A DNA stretch of 64,000 nucleotides, taken from positions 186,001 to 250,000 of the forward strand of contig NZ_MRYI01000004.1 of the NCBI RefSeq assembly GCF_002260525.1. The letters are read 5' to 3'. Both the position numbers and the translations under genes were made by a program. Origin of the DNA: Hahella sp. CCB-MM4. GTDB taxonomy: Bacteria > Pseudomonadota > Gammaproteobacteria > Pseudomonadales > Oleiphilaceae. Below are positions 37,393 through 47,481 of the stretch, one piece after another (position 1 is the stretch's first letter; every line of letters starts with the position of its first letter). The notes beneath the pieces are model-generated. The model was not told the origin of the DNA. It saw nothing but the letters and a program-made list of their open reading frames with translations, and ran no database searches.

Positions 37393-38007
37393 TTATTCGC
37401 TGACCAGACGACTCGCTTTAATAAATTCAGCCTTCAGGTCATCGTAACTGTGTACTGCGGGGAATTGCGGAAACTCAGCAATCACGTTGTCAGGGGCATG
37501 GAACAGAATGCCGGCATCGGCTTCTGCAAGCATGGTGGTGTCGTTATAGGAATCCCCTGCCGCGATAACGTAGTATTTGAGGTTATGAAATGCTTTGACC
37601 GATTCTCTTTTCGGATCTGGCTGGCGCAGAACATAATCCACAACCTTCCCATTCTCATCGGTTTCCAGGCGATGACAGAACAACGTGGGCATACCCAACT
37701 TTTCCATCAACGGCATCGCAAATTCATAGAAGGTATCCGACAGGATGACCAACTGGAAGCGGTCTCTCAACCAATCCAGGAATTCACGCGCCCCTGGCAG
37801 CGGGTCAAGTGTCGCAATCACAGCCTGGATATCGGGCAGACCATAGCCATGCTGTTCCAGAATACCAAGTCGCTGCTTCATCAGAACATCGTAATCAGGA
37901 ATATCCCTGGTCGTCGCCCGAAGCTCCGGTATGCCCGTCTTTTCAGCAAATGCAATCCAGATTTCAGGTATTAATACGCCTTCAAGGTCTAAACAGGCCA
38001 GCTCCAC
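37393..38007 (-). CDS. thrH: Phosphoserine phosphatase / homoserine phosphotransferase ThrH
   Basis: A 204-residue HAD-family protein, very close to Pseudomonas ThrH, which dephosphorylates phosphoserine and can pass the phosphate to homoserine. CLDLEGVLIPEIWIAFAEKTG carries the nucleophile Asp with Glu at the usual +2 Asp position, as is typical for ThrH. RATTRDIPDYDVLMKQRL, VILSDTFYEFAMPLM and AAGDSYNDTTMLAEA complete the HAD motifs. It links serine and threonine synthesis. ATG at 38007. Confidence 0.95.
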   Translation of the reverse strand: MELACLDLEGVLIPEIWIAFAEKTGIPELRATTRDIPDYDVLMKQRLGILEQHGYGLPDIQAVIATLDPLPGAREFLDWLRDRFQLVILSDTFYEFAMPLMEKLGMPTLFCHRLETDENGKVVDYVLRQPDPKRESVKAFHNLKYYVIAAGDSYNDTTMLAEADAGILFHAPDNVIAEFPQFPAVHSYDDLKAEFIKASRLVSE

Positions 38008-38109
38008 GGATAACTCCCCTTTTCATTTTTTGATGATGGTTGATTCATTTGTGATACGCACAACGTGCCGAAGCAATCATAAAGGATGCGCCGGGATTTG
38101 CCTATTTTG

Positions 38110-38160
38110 TCAGAAGAGCCTGACTCTCATATCAGAAGAGCCCCGCCTTCAAGACAGAAG
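38110..38160. repeat. 22-bp degenerate tandem array between thrH and cysH
   Basis: Units at 38110, 38132 and 38154 begin TCAGAAGAGCC, TCAGAAGAGCC and ACAGAAGAATA with a 22-bp period; the last is partial. The surrounding 318-bp divergent gap (38008-38324) otherwise shows no gene. Confidence 0.75.
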
Positions 38161-38324
38161 AATAACCAGTTGTAATAAGGAAACCTAATTTTTAATTATT
38201 TGTTTATAAAGGATGGATATTTTGCCGCTAGGAAATTGTCTGGTAGCCTTTAGCTCCAGTCTGGGAATATCAAAAATCAAATACCCCAGAATCTATGTGG
38301 TTTTCTGAACCGGGATCGGAATTA

Positions 38325-39065
38325 ATGGCTGTGAATGTCGATATTGATCAACTAAACAATGAGTTAGCAAACTCCTCTCCCAAGGATATTATCCGCAAGG
38401 CGTTGTCCCTGTTCGATAATATCGCTATTTCTTTTAGCGGCGCTGAAGATGTGGTGCTGATTGAAATGGCAACCAAGATCAACAAAAAGGTCAGTGTGTT
38501 TACTCTGGATACCGGGAGACTACACCCGGAAACCTACCTGTTTATCGAAAAGGTCCGCGATCATTACGACCTGAATCTGGAAGTGCTATCCCCAGACGCC
38601 ACAGCCCTTGAAAAGCTGACCCGTGAAAAAGGTCTATTCAGCTTCTTCAGGGATGGTCACAGCGAGTGCTGCGGAATTCGCAAGGTTGAACCGCTTAAAC
38701 GCAAACTGGCCACAGTGGACGCCTGGATTACCGGTCAACGCAAGGACCAGAGTCCAGGAACCAGAAATGACGTACCGGTAGTGCAACTGGATACTACTTT
38801 CGGCTCTGAAGAAAAACCGTTAGTGAAGTTCAATCCTCTGGCTAACTGGAAGTCTGAAGATGTGTGGAATTACATTCGCATGTTCGATGTTCCCTACAAT
38901 GAGCTTCACAGCAAGGGCTTTATCAGCATTGGCTGCCAGCCATGTACGCGCCCGGTTCTGCCAAACCAGCACGAGCGCGAAGGCCGTTGGTGGTGGGAAG
39001 AAGAAACACATAAGGAATGCGGCCTGCACGCAGGTAACCTGATTAAAACTGAGCAGGCGGACTAA
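38325..39065 (+). CDS. cysH: Adenylyl/phosphoadenylyl sulfate reductase
   Basis: A 246-residue sulfur assimilation enzyme that reduces activated sulfate to sulfite with thioredoxin. The Cys pairs CC in [11 protein letters not shown] and C-x-x-C in [10 protein letters not shown] form the 4Fe-4S site of the APS-reducing type, and KECGLH carries the catalytic Cys. [14 protein letters not shown] is the nucleotide loop. It therefore probably prefers APS over PAPS, as in Pseudomonas. The ATG at 38325 (MAVNVD) follows GGGATCGGA; the frame opens ten codons earlier. Next to its regulator cysB. Confidence 0.95.
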   Translation: MAVNVDIDQLNNELANSSPKDIIRKALSLFDNIAISFSGAEDVVLIEMATKINKKVSVFTLDTGRLHPETYLFIEKVRDHYDLNLEVLSPDATALEKLTREKGLFSFFRDGHSECCGIRKVEPLKRKLATVDAWITGQRKDQSPGTRNDVPVVQLDTTFGSEEKPLVKFNPLANWKSEDVWNYIRMFDVPYNELHSKGFISIGCQPCTRPVLPNQHEREGRWWWEEETHKECGLHAGNLIKTEQAD

Positions 39066-39108
39066 AATACTCTTCGCTGTTACCCTCCATCTTTCAGTTT
39101 ACTTCTAT

Positions 39109-39137
39109 AAAAAAGCCCGGCGATGCCGGGCTTTTTT
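39109..39137. terminator. Bidirectional terminator cysH / cysB
   Basis: Stem AGCCCGGC/GCCGGGCT at 39114-39121 and 39125-39132, loop GAT, A-run and T-run on either side. It is nearly the same element as at 1726-1755. Confidence 0.93.
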
Positions 39138-39195
39138 ATTTCAGTTTCGTTGCTGATTTGGATGTCTATCTTAGCACCCAAGTAGCATATTTATC

Positions 39196-40185
<990 letters not shown>

Positions 40186-40313
40186 TCACCCGGCCGTTAT
40201 AATCAATAAGGATAAAAATATACCCAAATATTCTTTTTAGAAATAGAAAAATACCGTTAGATTGTCGAACTAGAGTCGGCTTATTCCCTATTGATTAGTT
40301 TAGTCCAAGTTTT

Positions 40314-41087
40314 ATGGAAATTCTTTTATATATTGCCGCAGGTGCCAGCGTAGGATTTTTGGTGGGATTAACCGGTGTAGGCGGCGGTTCTCTCATGACT
40401 CCCTTGCTGATCCTGTTTGGATTCCCTCCCCATATCGCCATCGGGACTGATCTTCTGTATGCCGCCATTACCAAGGCCAGTGGCGTTGTTGCCCACGCCC
40501 GCCACCATACCATCAACTGGAATGTATTGGGCTTATTGGCAGCCGGCAGCATACCGGCATCCATTGTAACGACACTTATACTGTCGCACTTTTTCACCGA
40601 ACCTGAGAAGTATAGCCAAGTACTGACCACCAGCCTGGGATTCATGCTGATCGTGACTTCAGCCGTCCTGCTCTTCAAGAACAAGCTGGTGTCAAAGCGT
40701 AAAGATCCAAATGAATCTCTGGCGCATAGAAATCGCGCAAGCCTGACAGTACTGATAGGTCTGGTCCTCGGGACATTTGTCACCTTGTCGTCTGTGGGAG
40801 CCGGAGCCATTGGTACCGCGGTTCTGATGATTCTTTACCCCTCCCTCGCCGCAGTAAGAGTGGTTGGAACGGACCTGGCTCATGCGGTTCCACTGACACT
40901 GATCGCCGGCCTCGGCCACATGCAACTGGGTAACGTCGATTACTTTTTGTTGGGAAGTCTGCTCATCGGCTCCCTTCCGGCGATACACCTGGGCACCAAG
41001 CTCAGCAAGCATTTGCCCGCCAATATTCTGCGCCCAACCCTGGCCAGCATGCTGCTGCTCATCGGGGTTAAATACGCTTTCTTTTAA
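40314..41087 (+). CDS. TauE/SafE family sulfite/anion exporter
   Basis: A 257-residue inner-membrane protein with about eight helices. The first repeat GASVGFLVGLTGVGGGSLMTPLLIL and the second GLVLGTFVTLSSVGAGAIGTAVLMIL both carry the family's G-x-G-G/A-G motif. Members export sulfite or organosulfur anions. Divergent from cysB over 143 bp, which may hold a shared CysB-controlled region; together with cysH this suggests a role in sulfite balance. Substrate not shown by the sequence. Confidence 0.88.
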   Translation: MEILLYIAAGASVGFLVGLTGVGGGSLMTPLLILFGFPPHIAIGTDLLYAAITKASGVVAHARHHTINWNVLGLLAAGSIPASIVTTLILSHFFTEPEKYSQVLTTSLGFMLIVTSAVLLFKNKLVSKRKDPNESLAHRNRASLTVLIGLVLGTFVTLSSVGAGAIGTAVLMILYPSLAAVRVVGTDLAHAVPLTLIAGLGHMQLGNVDYFLLGSLLIGSLPAIHLGTKLSKHLPANILRPTLASMLLLIGVKYAFF

Positions 41088-41164
41088 TCCGTAACCGGAT
41101 AAGGTTGACTTCCTCTCGCTTTATCTAAAAACTTGCAAAAGCACTTTCTAGATTAAGCGTCCAA

Positions 41165-43903
41165 ATGATTGTTTTAGAGACAAAATTCTTTCCACTACAG
41201 CTCGATGAAAACATTGTCATCCGGGATCGCCTGATCGAATTGATGGGGCAAGCCGGACAATTTCGCTGTGTCGGAGTGGTCGCACCGGCAGGTTTCGGCA
41301 AATCAACCCTGGTCAAACAATGGCTGGATCGGAATAACACCCGAACCTGCTGGCTGACACTTGACCGCTCAGACAATCGCCCCGGAACTTTCTGGCGTTA
41401 CATTCTTGAGTGCTTCAAGCGCGGAGGACTGGAAGTCAGCGGACTGTTCCCGCTGCTTCAAAATATTGAGTCCAATATCCAGGCCCTGGTTTCAGGCTTA
41501 ATTAACCGGGTTGGCACTCAACCGGAACAACATTTTTCCTTGGTCCTGGATGACTTCCATCTCATCCAGGATAGAAGCATTATTAATAGCATCACCTTCA
41601 TGGTGGATTTTGCGCCCGGTAATTTGACGCTCGTGCTGACATCCAGAAACGAGCCCTCTTTTCCCTATGCACGCTGGAAAGTGAAACGTTTTGCGAGAGT
41701 GCTGTATTCTGCCGATCTGGTCTTCAACAGCGAGGAAACCCGGGATCTTCTGGCGAAAAATCTGGGACTTTCCGTAGAATCCACACAGCTTGAACAAATT
41801 ATTCATACCACCGGGGGATGGGCAGCCGCATTGCAACTGCTGGCTCACGGCTCTTTGCCCAAAATGACAGAGACGCTCGACGAGGTCGATCTTTCCAGGG
41901 CACTAAGTTCCAATCGAAGAGACATAGAAGACTATATTGCAGAGGAGGTTCTGGATGACCTTCCGGAAGATCTGAGAGACTTTATTCTTAAACTGGCGCC
42001 GGCCAACCGCTTTGATGTCGAAATAGCCAATGCGGTAAGAGACGCTTCAGACAGCCACGAGCATATTGCCAAGTTGGAATCCCGAAACCTGTTTCTCATC
42101 GCTTTGGACGATCATGGTCACTGGTTCCGTTTCCACGAATTATTACGGGATGGAACCCTGCATTACCTGAAAACCCGTTTTCCCGATTTATTGAGGGAAT
42201 ACAGCCAGCGAATTATCGATTTTCATCTTGGCGGCAAACACTACATTGAAGCCATTGAACTGATTATCGAGCTCAGCGCCTGGGAGCGATTGACCTCCAC
42301 ACTTGAAGATATCGGCAATAACCTGATTCGTCAGGGCTATCACCTCAATATTTTGCAGGCTCTCCAGCAAATACCCGAGGAGATGGTGCAGAAGTCGCCA
42401 AAACTACAGGTGGTTAAACTCTGGTGTCTGTTCTACAACAACCAGTTTTCCGAGATTCCTCCTCTATTGAAGACGGTCAATAAACTGATAGGCAAAACGG
42501 ATCTTCCTGCCTCACTCAGGCTCGAGCTGGATCTGCTGGACGCCTATATGGCCCGCTTCTCTAAAGATGTCGAGCGGGCTCGCTCCATCACTGAGAGAGT
42601 CCTGAGTCAATTGGAGGATTCATCTGCGCCGGTCAAATCACTGGCTTACTTTGGCCTGGGGAATGATTACTTTGCCCTGGGTGCCTATGATGAAGCGGAA
42701 AAGGCGTTACGTGAGGCCATTACCCTGGGCAAGCTTGAGCAGCGATTTTCCACCGTTAAATCCAGTCTGGGACTGCTGCTTTGGATCTACCAGATCCGTG
42801 GCGAATTTATCCGGGCTCTCGATCTTTACCGGCAGGTGGATGTGTGGATAAAGAGTTTCCACAAGGATGATCCCGAACCCAAAACTATTTCCTGCTGGCT
42901 GAACAGCTCCCTGATCCTCATATATACGGAACAGGATCAGCTCGAACACGCTTCCGGTTTTCTCTACCCCATGTTCAGCCTTATCCAGGGAGCGGAACCA
43001 CTACAGAAGATGCTGGTGTACTTTGTTCAGGGAGAATACCAGCGACTCACCAGCCAATATGAGGATGCCATCAAGTCACTGGATCAGGCCCAGGCGGTGC
43101 TGGAACAAAATATAGAGGAAATTCAGCCGTTTGCTCCTCCTATACTGGCCACCAAAGCAGAAACGCTGTGGTTGATGGGAGCCACCAGCCGTGCCCGTAT
43201 GCTCGTGTCAGAAATCGAGGAAACAGCGACAAAAGACAACAATCCCTATCGGCTACAAAAGCTGTTTGAGGTCAAGGCTCTTACAGAGATTGGCAGAAAT
43301 CCCGAACAGGTTCTGGAATCATCAGACCGCCTTGAAAAACTGGGGAAACGCTGCAGGTCATCAAAGGCCCTGGCGCTTGCTCATTTGTTCCGGGCGCAAG
43401 CACTGGCCACCCAGGGAAAAATGGAAGAGACTCGTCCCGAGTTGGTTAAAGCCTTGAGTATTGGAGAGCAGAATGACTATATTCAGATGTATCGCCTGTC
43501 CCTGAATTCCTGGCCGTTTGATATCAGCTCACTGCAACAGGACGGGATTAACCAGAGTTTTCTTGAGAAAGTCATTGGCCAGTCCGGCAAGCAACCCTCC
43601 GATAGCCAGGAAGGTGAAACGGAGAGCCGACAGCAGCACGCCGATAGTACGCCCCCCGATCCCCAACCTGCTTCCACTGCTGATACGGAAGCACTCCCGG
43701 AATTGCAGGAACCGCTTAGTCGAAGAGAGTTGGAAGTGCTTGAGTTAATCAACCAGGGACTACCCAATAAAAAAATCGCCAGTAAGCTGTCATTGGCACC
43801 GGCCACCATCAAAGCGCATATCAGAAATATCTATGGGAAGATTGATGCCACCAGCCGTACGGATGCCCTGGCTAAAGCAAGACAGCTGGGCTTAATTCGG
43901 TAG
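41165..43903 (+). CDS. Large ATP-binding LuxR regulator (MalT/LAL type)
   Basis: A 912-residue STAND-type regulator. P-loop VAPAGFGKSTLVKQW at about 39-53; Walker B-like LVLDDFHLI near 130; TSRNEPSFPYARWKV and the winged part follow; a long TPR-like solenoid spans about 400-780; a Ser/Pro/Gln-rich linker precedes the C-terminal LuxR HTH (EPLSRRELEVLELINQG, IASKLSLAPATIKAHIRNIY). Such proteins bind a small inducer in the solenoid and activate nearby genes. Which genes it controls is not clear; it sits 77 bp after the TauE gene on the same strand. Related regulators lie near pabB/cysB in Pseudomonas. Confidence 0.9.
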   Translation: MIVLETKFFPLQLDENIVIRDRLIELMGQAGQFRCVGVVAPAGFGKSTLVKQWLDRNNTRTCWLTLDRSDNRPGTFWRYILECFKRGGLEVSGLFPLLQNIESNIQALVSGLINRVGTQPEQHFSLVLDDFHLIQDRSIINSITFMVDFAPGNLTLVLTSRNEPSFPYARWKVKRFARVLYSADLVFNSEETRDLLAKNLGLSVESTQLEQIIHTTGGWAAALQLLAHGSLPKMTETLDEVDLSRALSSNRRDIEDYIAEEVLDDLPEDLRDFILKLAPANRFDVEIANAVRDASDSHEHIAKLESRNLFLIALDDHGHWFRFHELLRDGTLHYLKTRFPDLLREYSQRIIDFHLGGKHYIEAIELIIELSAWERLTSTLEDIGNNLIRQGYHLNILQALQQIPEEMVQKSPKLQVVKLWCLFYNNQFSEIPPLLKTVNKLIGKTDLPASLRLELDLLDAYMARFSKDVERARSITERVLSQLEDSSAPVKSLAYFGLGNDYFALGAYDEAEKALREAITLGKLEQRFSTVKSSLGLLLWIYQIRGEFIRALDLYRQVDVWIKSFHKDDPEPKTISCWLNSSLILIYTEQDQLEHASGFLYPMFSLIQGAEPLQKMLVYFVQGEYQRLTSQYEDAIKSLDQAQAVLEQNIEEIQPFAPPILATKAETLWLMGATSRARMLVSEIEETATKDNNPYRLQKLFEVKALTEIGRNPEQVLESSDRLEKLGKRCRSSKALALAHLFRAQALATQGKMEETRPELVKALSIGEQNDYIQMYRLSLNSWPFDISSLQQDGINQSFLEKVIGQSGKQPSDSQEGETESRQQHADSTPPDPQPASTADTEALPELQEPLSRRELEVLELINQGLPNKKIASKLSLAPATIKAHIRNIYGKIDATSRTDALAKARQLGLIR

Positions 43904-43936
43904 AGCCAGTTGAGGTTTCAGCCCTACCAGACACAG

Positions 43937-43969
43937 GGGCGTAATCAATTAATCCCTCAAATTACGCCC
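43937..43969. repeat. Inverted repeat after the LuxR gene
   Basis: Perfect 9-bp arms GGGCGTAAT (43937-43945) and ATTACGCCC (43961-43969), 15-bp centre, with a third half ATTTTACGCCC at 43981-43991. No T-run follows, so it is not a standard terminator; it could be an operator or an mRNA structure. Confidence 0.5.
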
Positions 43970-44100
43970 TTTGGACGATGATTTTACGCCCCCCTCCCCC
44001 TAAACTGGCAACATCCTATGAATTCGATCGGCCTTTCATATCGAGTTCTCCGAATAGGTTTAGTGGAGTTTTTGTCTTCCTTTAAAACCCTGCTTGCATT

Positions 44101-44143
44101 ACGGCGATACAATCAGTTCGGCATTGTATACGCCGTTTTTTTT
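44101..44143 (+). terminator. Strong rho-independent terminator 200 bp after the LuxR gene
   Basis: Stem ACGGCGATACAAT (44101-44113) with ATTGTATACGCCGT (44123-44136), one bulged base, 9-nt loop and an uninterrupted T8. The distance to the luxR stop (197 bp) is long and the 290-bp gap 43904-44193 contains no coding frame. Confidence 0.9.
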
Positions 44144-44193
44144 GCCTTTCAGAAACTGATTCCCACTGCTGAAAGATCCGGCAATCGCCTGAT

Positions 44194-46371
44194 CTAGTTG
44201 GATATCGCCCCTAAATCCGCCATTTTCAGATAGTCCTGACGATAGGGCGGCAAAGCATTCATGATGGTCTTACCGTAGGATTTGTACCACAAGCGACGGT
44301 CAAGAATAGATATTTCTCCGGAATCCTTTTCGCTACGCAGCAATCGGCCACATGCCTGCATCAGGCGGGTAATCGCGTCCGGCAGCACCACTTGACTGAA
44401 AGGGTTGCCACCCCGGGTTCTCAGCCATTCCGCGTAGGTTGCTTCCACAGGATCGTCTGGAACGGCAAACGGCAATTTGGCGATGATAACGTGAGTGAGA
44501 TATTTCCCCGGTAAATCGAGACCTTCCGCGAAGCTGGCCAGCCCGAATAGGAGGCTCCCCTTCCCCTCATCAACCCTTTCCCGATGAGTTTCCAATAACT
44601 GGCCCTTGTTACTTGCTCCCTGCACCAGAATAAAGCTATCCGGATAGTGACTCTCCAGCATACGAGCGACATGTATCATATGCTTTCGGGCACTGAACAA
44701 TACCAACGTTGCCTGCTCAGGCTTCACCAGACTTTTCACGGCATTGCCCAAAGTATCCAGGTATTCATCCCGATCACTTGGATCCGCCCCGAGATCACAC
44801 AGCCGTAACAGACAGTTTTCCTGAAAATTAAAGGGACTGTGATGGATACTGAACTGGGTGTTTTCCGGCAGCCCGACCTGCATCGATAATCGTGTAAAAC
44901 TGCCCGCCACACTCAAAGTGGCCGACGTTAACACCGTCGCAAAGGCACGTTCCCATAATTTGAACTTGAGCAACCCGGCGGCATTGGTAGGGCTGACATG
45001 TACCGTAATATCTCCCTCGCCTTCCGCCCCTGTGGTCGTGAGCCAGCGGGCAACCGGTATTGAGCCTTCGTCATGAACACGCTTCATCTGCTGCCAGACA
45101 TCCACCATGTTGCCGACCTGGGACTGAAACACCGATAACGCCATTAAAGACTGTTCCATCATCTGCCGGGATAAGCTTCCTGGAGTTTCTTTATCGACCA
45201 GATCCCGCAGACGCTTCAGTATCGCTTCCAGATCATCTGCAATTGACGACACCCTGGAAGCACACAGCCCCGAGAGTTCAATCAACTCTTCAGGAATCAC
45301 TCCCATCGGATAACGATAGATACTTCTGACCGCATCACCCTGCCATCCACCGTCCGATTCACGCTGCCATTCGACAGTGCGCCAAAATAGCTTCTGAATG
45401 CTATCCAGTATTTTGTGGCATTCGATAGAACTGGTTGATAGCGAAGGAATATGATTTCCGATCTTATCATCATGCCCCCAGCCCCTTTGACCATCAGAAA
45501 TCGCTTTGGAAAGAGACTTTAGTATTTTCTGGCTGCCCTTGAGCCCAGCACTGAAGGCGAAGTGATTCAGCGCCTTATCCGCCAGGTGGTGTCCTTCGTC
45601 AAATATATAAATGGTCTGCTCTGGAGGAGGCAGTACATAACCTCCTCCGAGGCTTAAATCGGAAAACACGAGATCATGATTGGCGACGATGATCTGAGCC
45701 TGCTCCGCCTCGGCCTTGGCTTTATAATAAGGGCACTGCAAAAAGAATCCGCACCGTTTCACCAGACACTGCCGATGATCGGTTGTGACCTGCCTCCACA
45801 GATCTTCATCAACCGGTTCAGGCGTGCTGTCCCAGTCACCTTTCCAGCCTTTATCCACCATCCAGCTGAGGAGTTGCTGATAAGCCTCCTGGGAATATTC
45901 AGTCTGATTTTCCACCTGACCGAGATCCATCAGCGGCAACAGGGCCTGCTCCTGTTCTCCCATCAACTGGTCGACCCTGTGCAGGCACAGGTAACGGCCA
46001 CGCCCCTTGGCCAGCGCCACCTTGAATTCCAGATCAGTATGCTCTCTGAGCATAGGCAATTCTCTGTCGATGATCTGTTGCTGGAGGGTAACCGTGGCCG
46101 TGGAAATGACAATGTTCTTACGTAACGCACTGGCGAAAGGAATAGCCGCCAGAAGATAAGCCAGAGTCTTGCCCGTCCCCGTCCCCGCTTCGATCACACA
46201 GGAGGAAGGGGCAGAGCAACGCTTCATGTCGCCGTCCATTTCGATCCCCGCCAGATAGCGGGCAATTTCAGCGATCATATGCCGCTGGCCGCTACGGGGC
46301 TTAATATCCCGGGCGGCCAGATACTGGCGGTAGGCGTTTTGAATTGAGTCTTTTACTGCTTGATCAACCAT
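44194..46371 (-). CDS. DinG/YoaA-type ATP-dependent DNA helicase
   Basis: A 725-residue superfamily 2 helicase of the XPD group. P-loop EAGTGTGKTLAYLLA, four Cys for a 4Fe-4S cluster (RYLC, then QCLVKRCGFFLQC), the DEAH-like box FDEGHHLADKA, IVANHDLVFSDL, and motif VI region AITRLMQACGRLLRSEKD with GLASFAEGLDLPG. Such enzymes resolve R-loops, G-quadruplexes or stalled forks. The ATG at 46371 is used; a longer frame from 46530 would run into the gspB gene. In Pseudomonas-like genomes this resembles yoaA more than dinG; I leave the symbol open. Confidence 0.9.
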   Translation of the reverse strand: MVDQAVKDSIQNAYRQYLAARDIKPRSGQRHMIAEIARYLAGIEMDGDMKRCSAPSSCVIEAGTGTGKTLAYLLAAIPFASALRKNIVISTATVTLQQQIIDRELPMLREHTDLEFKVALAKGRGRYLCLHRVDQLMGEQEQALLPLMDLGQVENQTEYSQEAYQQLLSWMVDKGWKGDWDSTPEPVDEDLWRQVTTDHRQCLVKRCGFFLQCPYYKAKAEAEQAQIIVANHDLVFSDLSLGGGYVLPPPEQTIYIFDEGHHLADKALNHFAFSAGLKGSQKILKSLSKAISDGQRGWGHDDKIGNHIPSLSTSSIECHKILDSIQKLFWRTVEWQRESDGGWQGDAVRSIYRYPMGVIPEELIELSGLCASRVSSIADDLEAILKRLRDLVDKETPGSLSRQMMEQSLMALSVFQSQVGNMVDVWQQMKRVHDEGSIPVARWLTTTGAEGEGDITVHVSPTNAAGLLKFKLWERAFATVLTSATLSVAGSFTRLSMQVGLPENTQFSIHHSPFNFQENCLLRLCDLGADPSDRDEYLDTLGNAVKSLVKPEQATLVLFSARKHMIHVARMLESHYPDSFILVQGASNKGQLLETHRERVDEGKGSLLFGLASFAEGLDLPGKYLTHVIIAKLPFAVPDDPVEATYAEWLRTRGGNPFSQVVLPDAITRLMQACGRLLRSEKDSGEISILDRRLWYKSYGKTIMNALPPYRQDYLKMADLGAISN

Positions 46372-46441
46372 GTTTCTTTTTAAGATTTCCGGGAGTTGTA
46401 TAGATAGACGGTGGCTGTATGGACGATAAGTGCCGTCGCCC

Positions 46442-47470
46442 TTATGACTCAGGTGCCCAGTTGCGAACGACTGACACCTTGAATGGTTGACCATTCTTTT
46501 TGAGAACAACGCCGCTTTCAGTAATTTCAACGACTTGAATACCCGAAAAGCTTTGCCCTTCCCGGAGATAATTATTATTGATCATGATGCGACGACCCTT
46601 AGGGTCGCTGCTGTAAATATGGCTATTGAAAACCAATGGAGGAATCATGCTCTGGAATGACTTATCCAGATCCGCAATGGAGGGATACTCAGAGTCATTC
46701 TCCTCAGCAGATTGGGCATTCACGTTTTCCGAAAGGTTATCTCCGGCTCCCTGACCAGGAACGACATAGGCCTTGTCCGTATTCACGTTACCACTATTTT
46801 GTGTCGAAACACCTTCATGAGCCATATCACTGGCGGGTGTTGAAGCACTGGACACAGGCACAGCTCTGACCTTACCGGTAAAGGACGGAGTAATGAGAAC
46901 CGCTTCCTCCGCCGTCACGGGTGCTTCCCATGGCGGGATACTGTCAGATTCCGGCAATCCTTCATCTGCGAATGCTGCCGGCGCTTTCGCCAACATGGCT
47001 TTGCGCTCTTCCTCACGCTTTTTGGCAATCGCCGCTCTGGCCAAAGCCATTGGGTCTTGCTCGATTCCGGTTTGGCTGGCAGCGGCCTTTTCTACATTAG
47101 CGCCATCCAAACCTGTCTCCACTATCGCTGGTAGGGTATCGGGCCCGGAATTCACTGAGGAGCCAATTGCGGAAGTTGCCGCTTTGTTTTCACTGTTTTT
47201 TTCAGGAATCGCAGGTGCAACAGAGGTGTCTGGTATTTCTGGGACAGTTGAGGATTTTTGATCCGTGAATGACAAGGAATCCTTGAAGAACAGCAGATAT
47301 ACCACTCCCGCCAGATTGACCAGCAAGAGTATCGTCAATATTACCGGCCACATGCGGCTGCGGGAGTTCCTGCTGTATAGCATGGGTCTGGAGTTAGCCA
47401 AATGGCCCGGGAGCTTTTCCTGGTGACGCTCAGACTCTGATTTCTGCAAGGCTTCCAATATGTATGACAT
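46442..47470 (-). CDS. gspB: General secretion pathway protein B (ExeB/GspB)
   Basis: A 342-residue inner-membrane protein. MSYILEALQKSESERHQEK is the standard GspB start, then one membrane helix at about 41-62, a long low-complexity periplasmic linker and the C-terminal GspB domain (PPLVFNSHIYSSDPKGRRIMINN, LREGQSFSGIQVVEI). With ExeA it places the type II secretion secretin in the outer membrane. It begins 11 bp after gspA on the same strand. No other gsp genes are in the window, which is common for exeAB. Confidence 0.92.
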   Translation of the reverse strand: MSYILEALQKSESERHQEKLPGHLANSRPMLYSRNSRSRMWPVILTILLLVNLAGVVYLLFFKDSLSFTDQKSSTVPEIPDTSVAPAIPEKNSENKAATSAIGSSVNSGPDTLPAIVETGLDGANVEKAAASQTGIEQDPMALARAAIAKKREEERKAMLAKAPAAFADEGLPESDSIPPWEAPVTAEEAVLITPSFTGKVRAVPVSSASTPASDMAHEGVSTQNSGNVNTDKAYVVPGQGAGDNLSENVNAQSAEENDSEYPSIADLDKSFQSMIPPLVFNSHIYSSDPKGRRIMINNNYLREGQSFSGIQVVEITESGVVLKKNGQPFKVSVVRNWAPES

Positions 47471-47481
47471 GGTTATTCCCT

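Noticed and set aside
44146-44175. CTTTCAG/CTGAAAG inverted repeat as terminator of the DinG-like gene
   Set aside because: Seven-bp arms with a 16-nt loop and no T-run on the minus strand.
46372-46530. Longer start of the DinG-like helicase at 46530
   Set aside because: It would overlap the end of gspB by 89 bp and adds 53 residues without family similarity; the ATG at 46371 fits the family.
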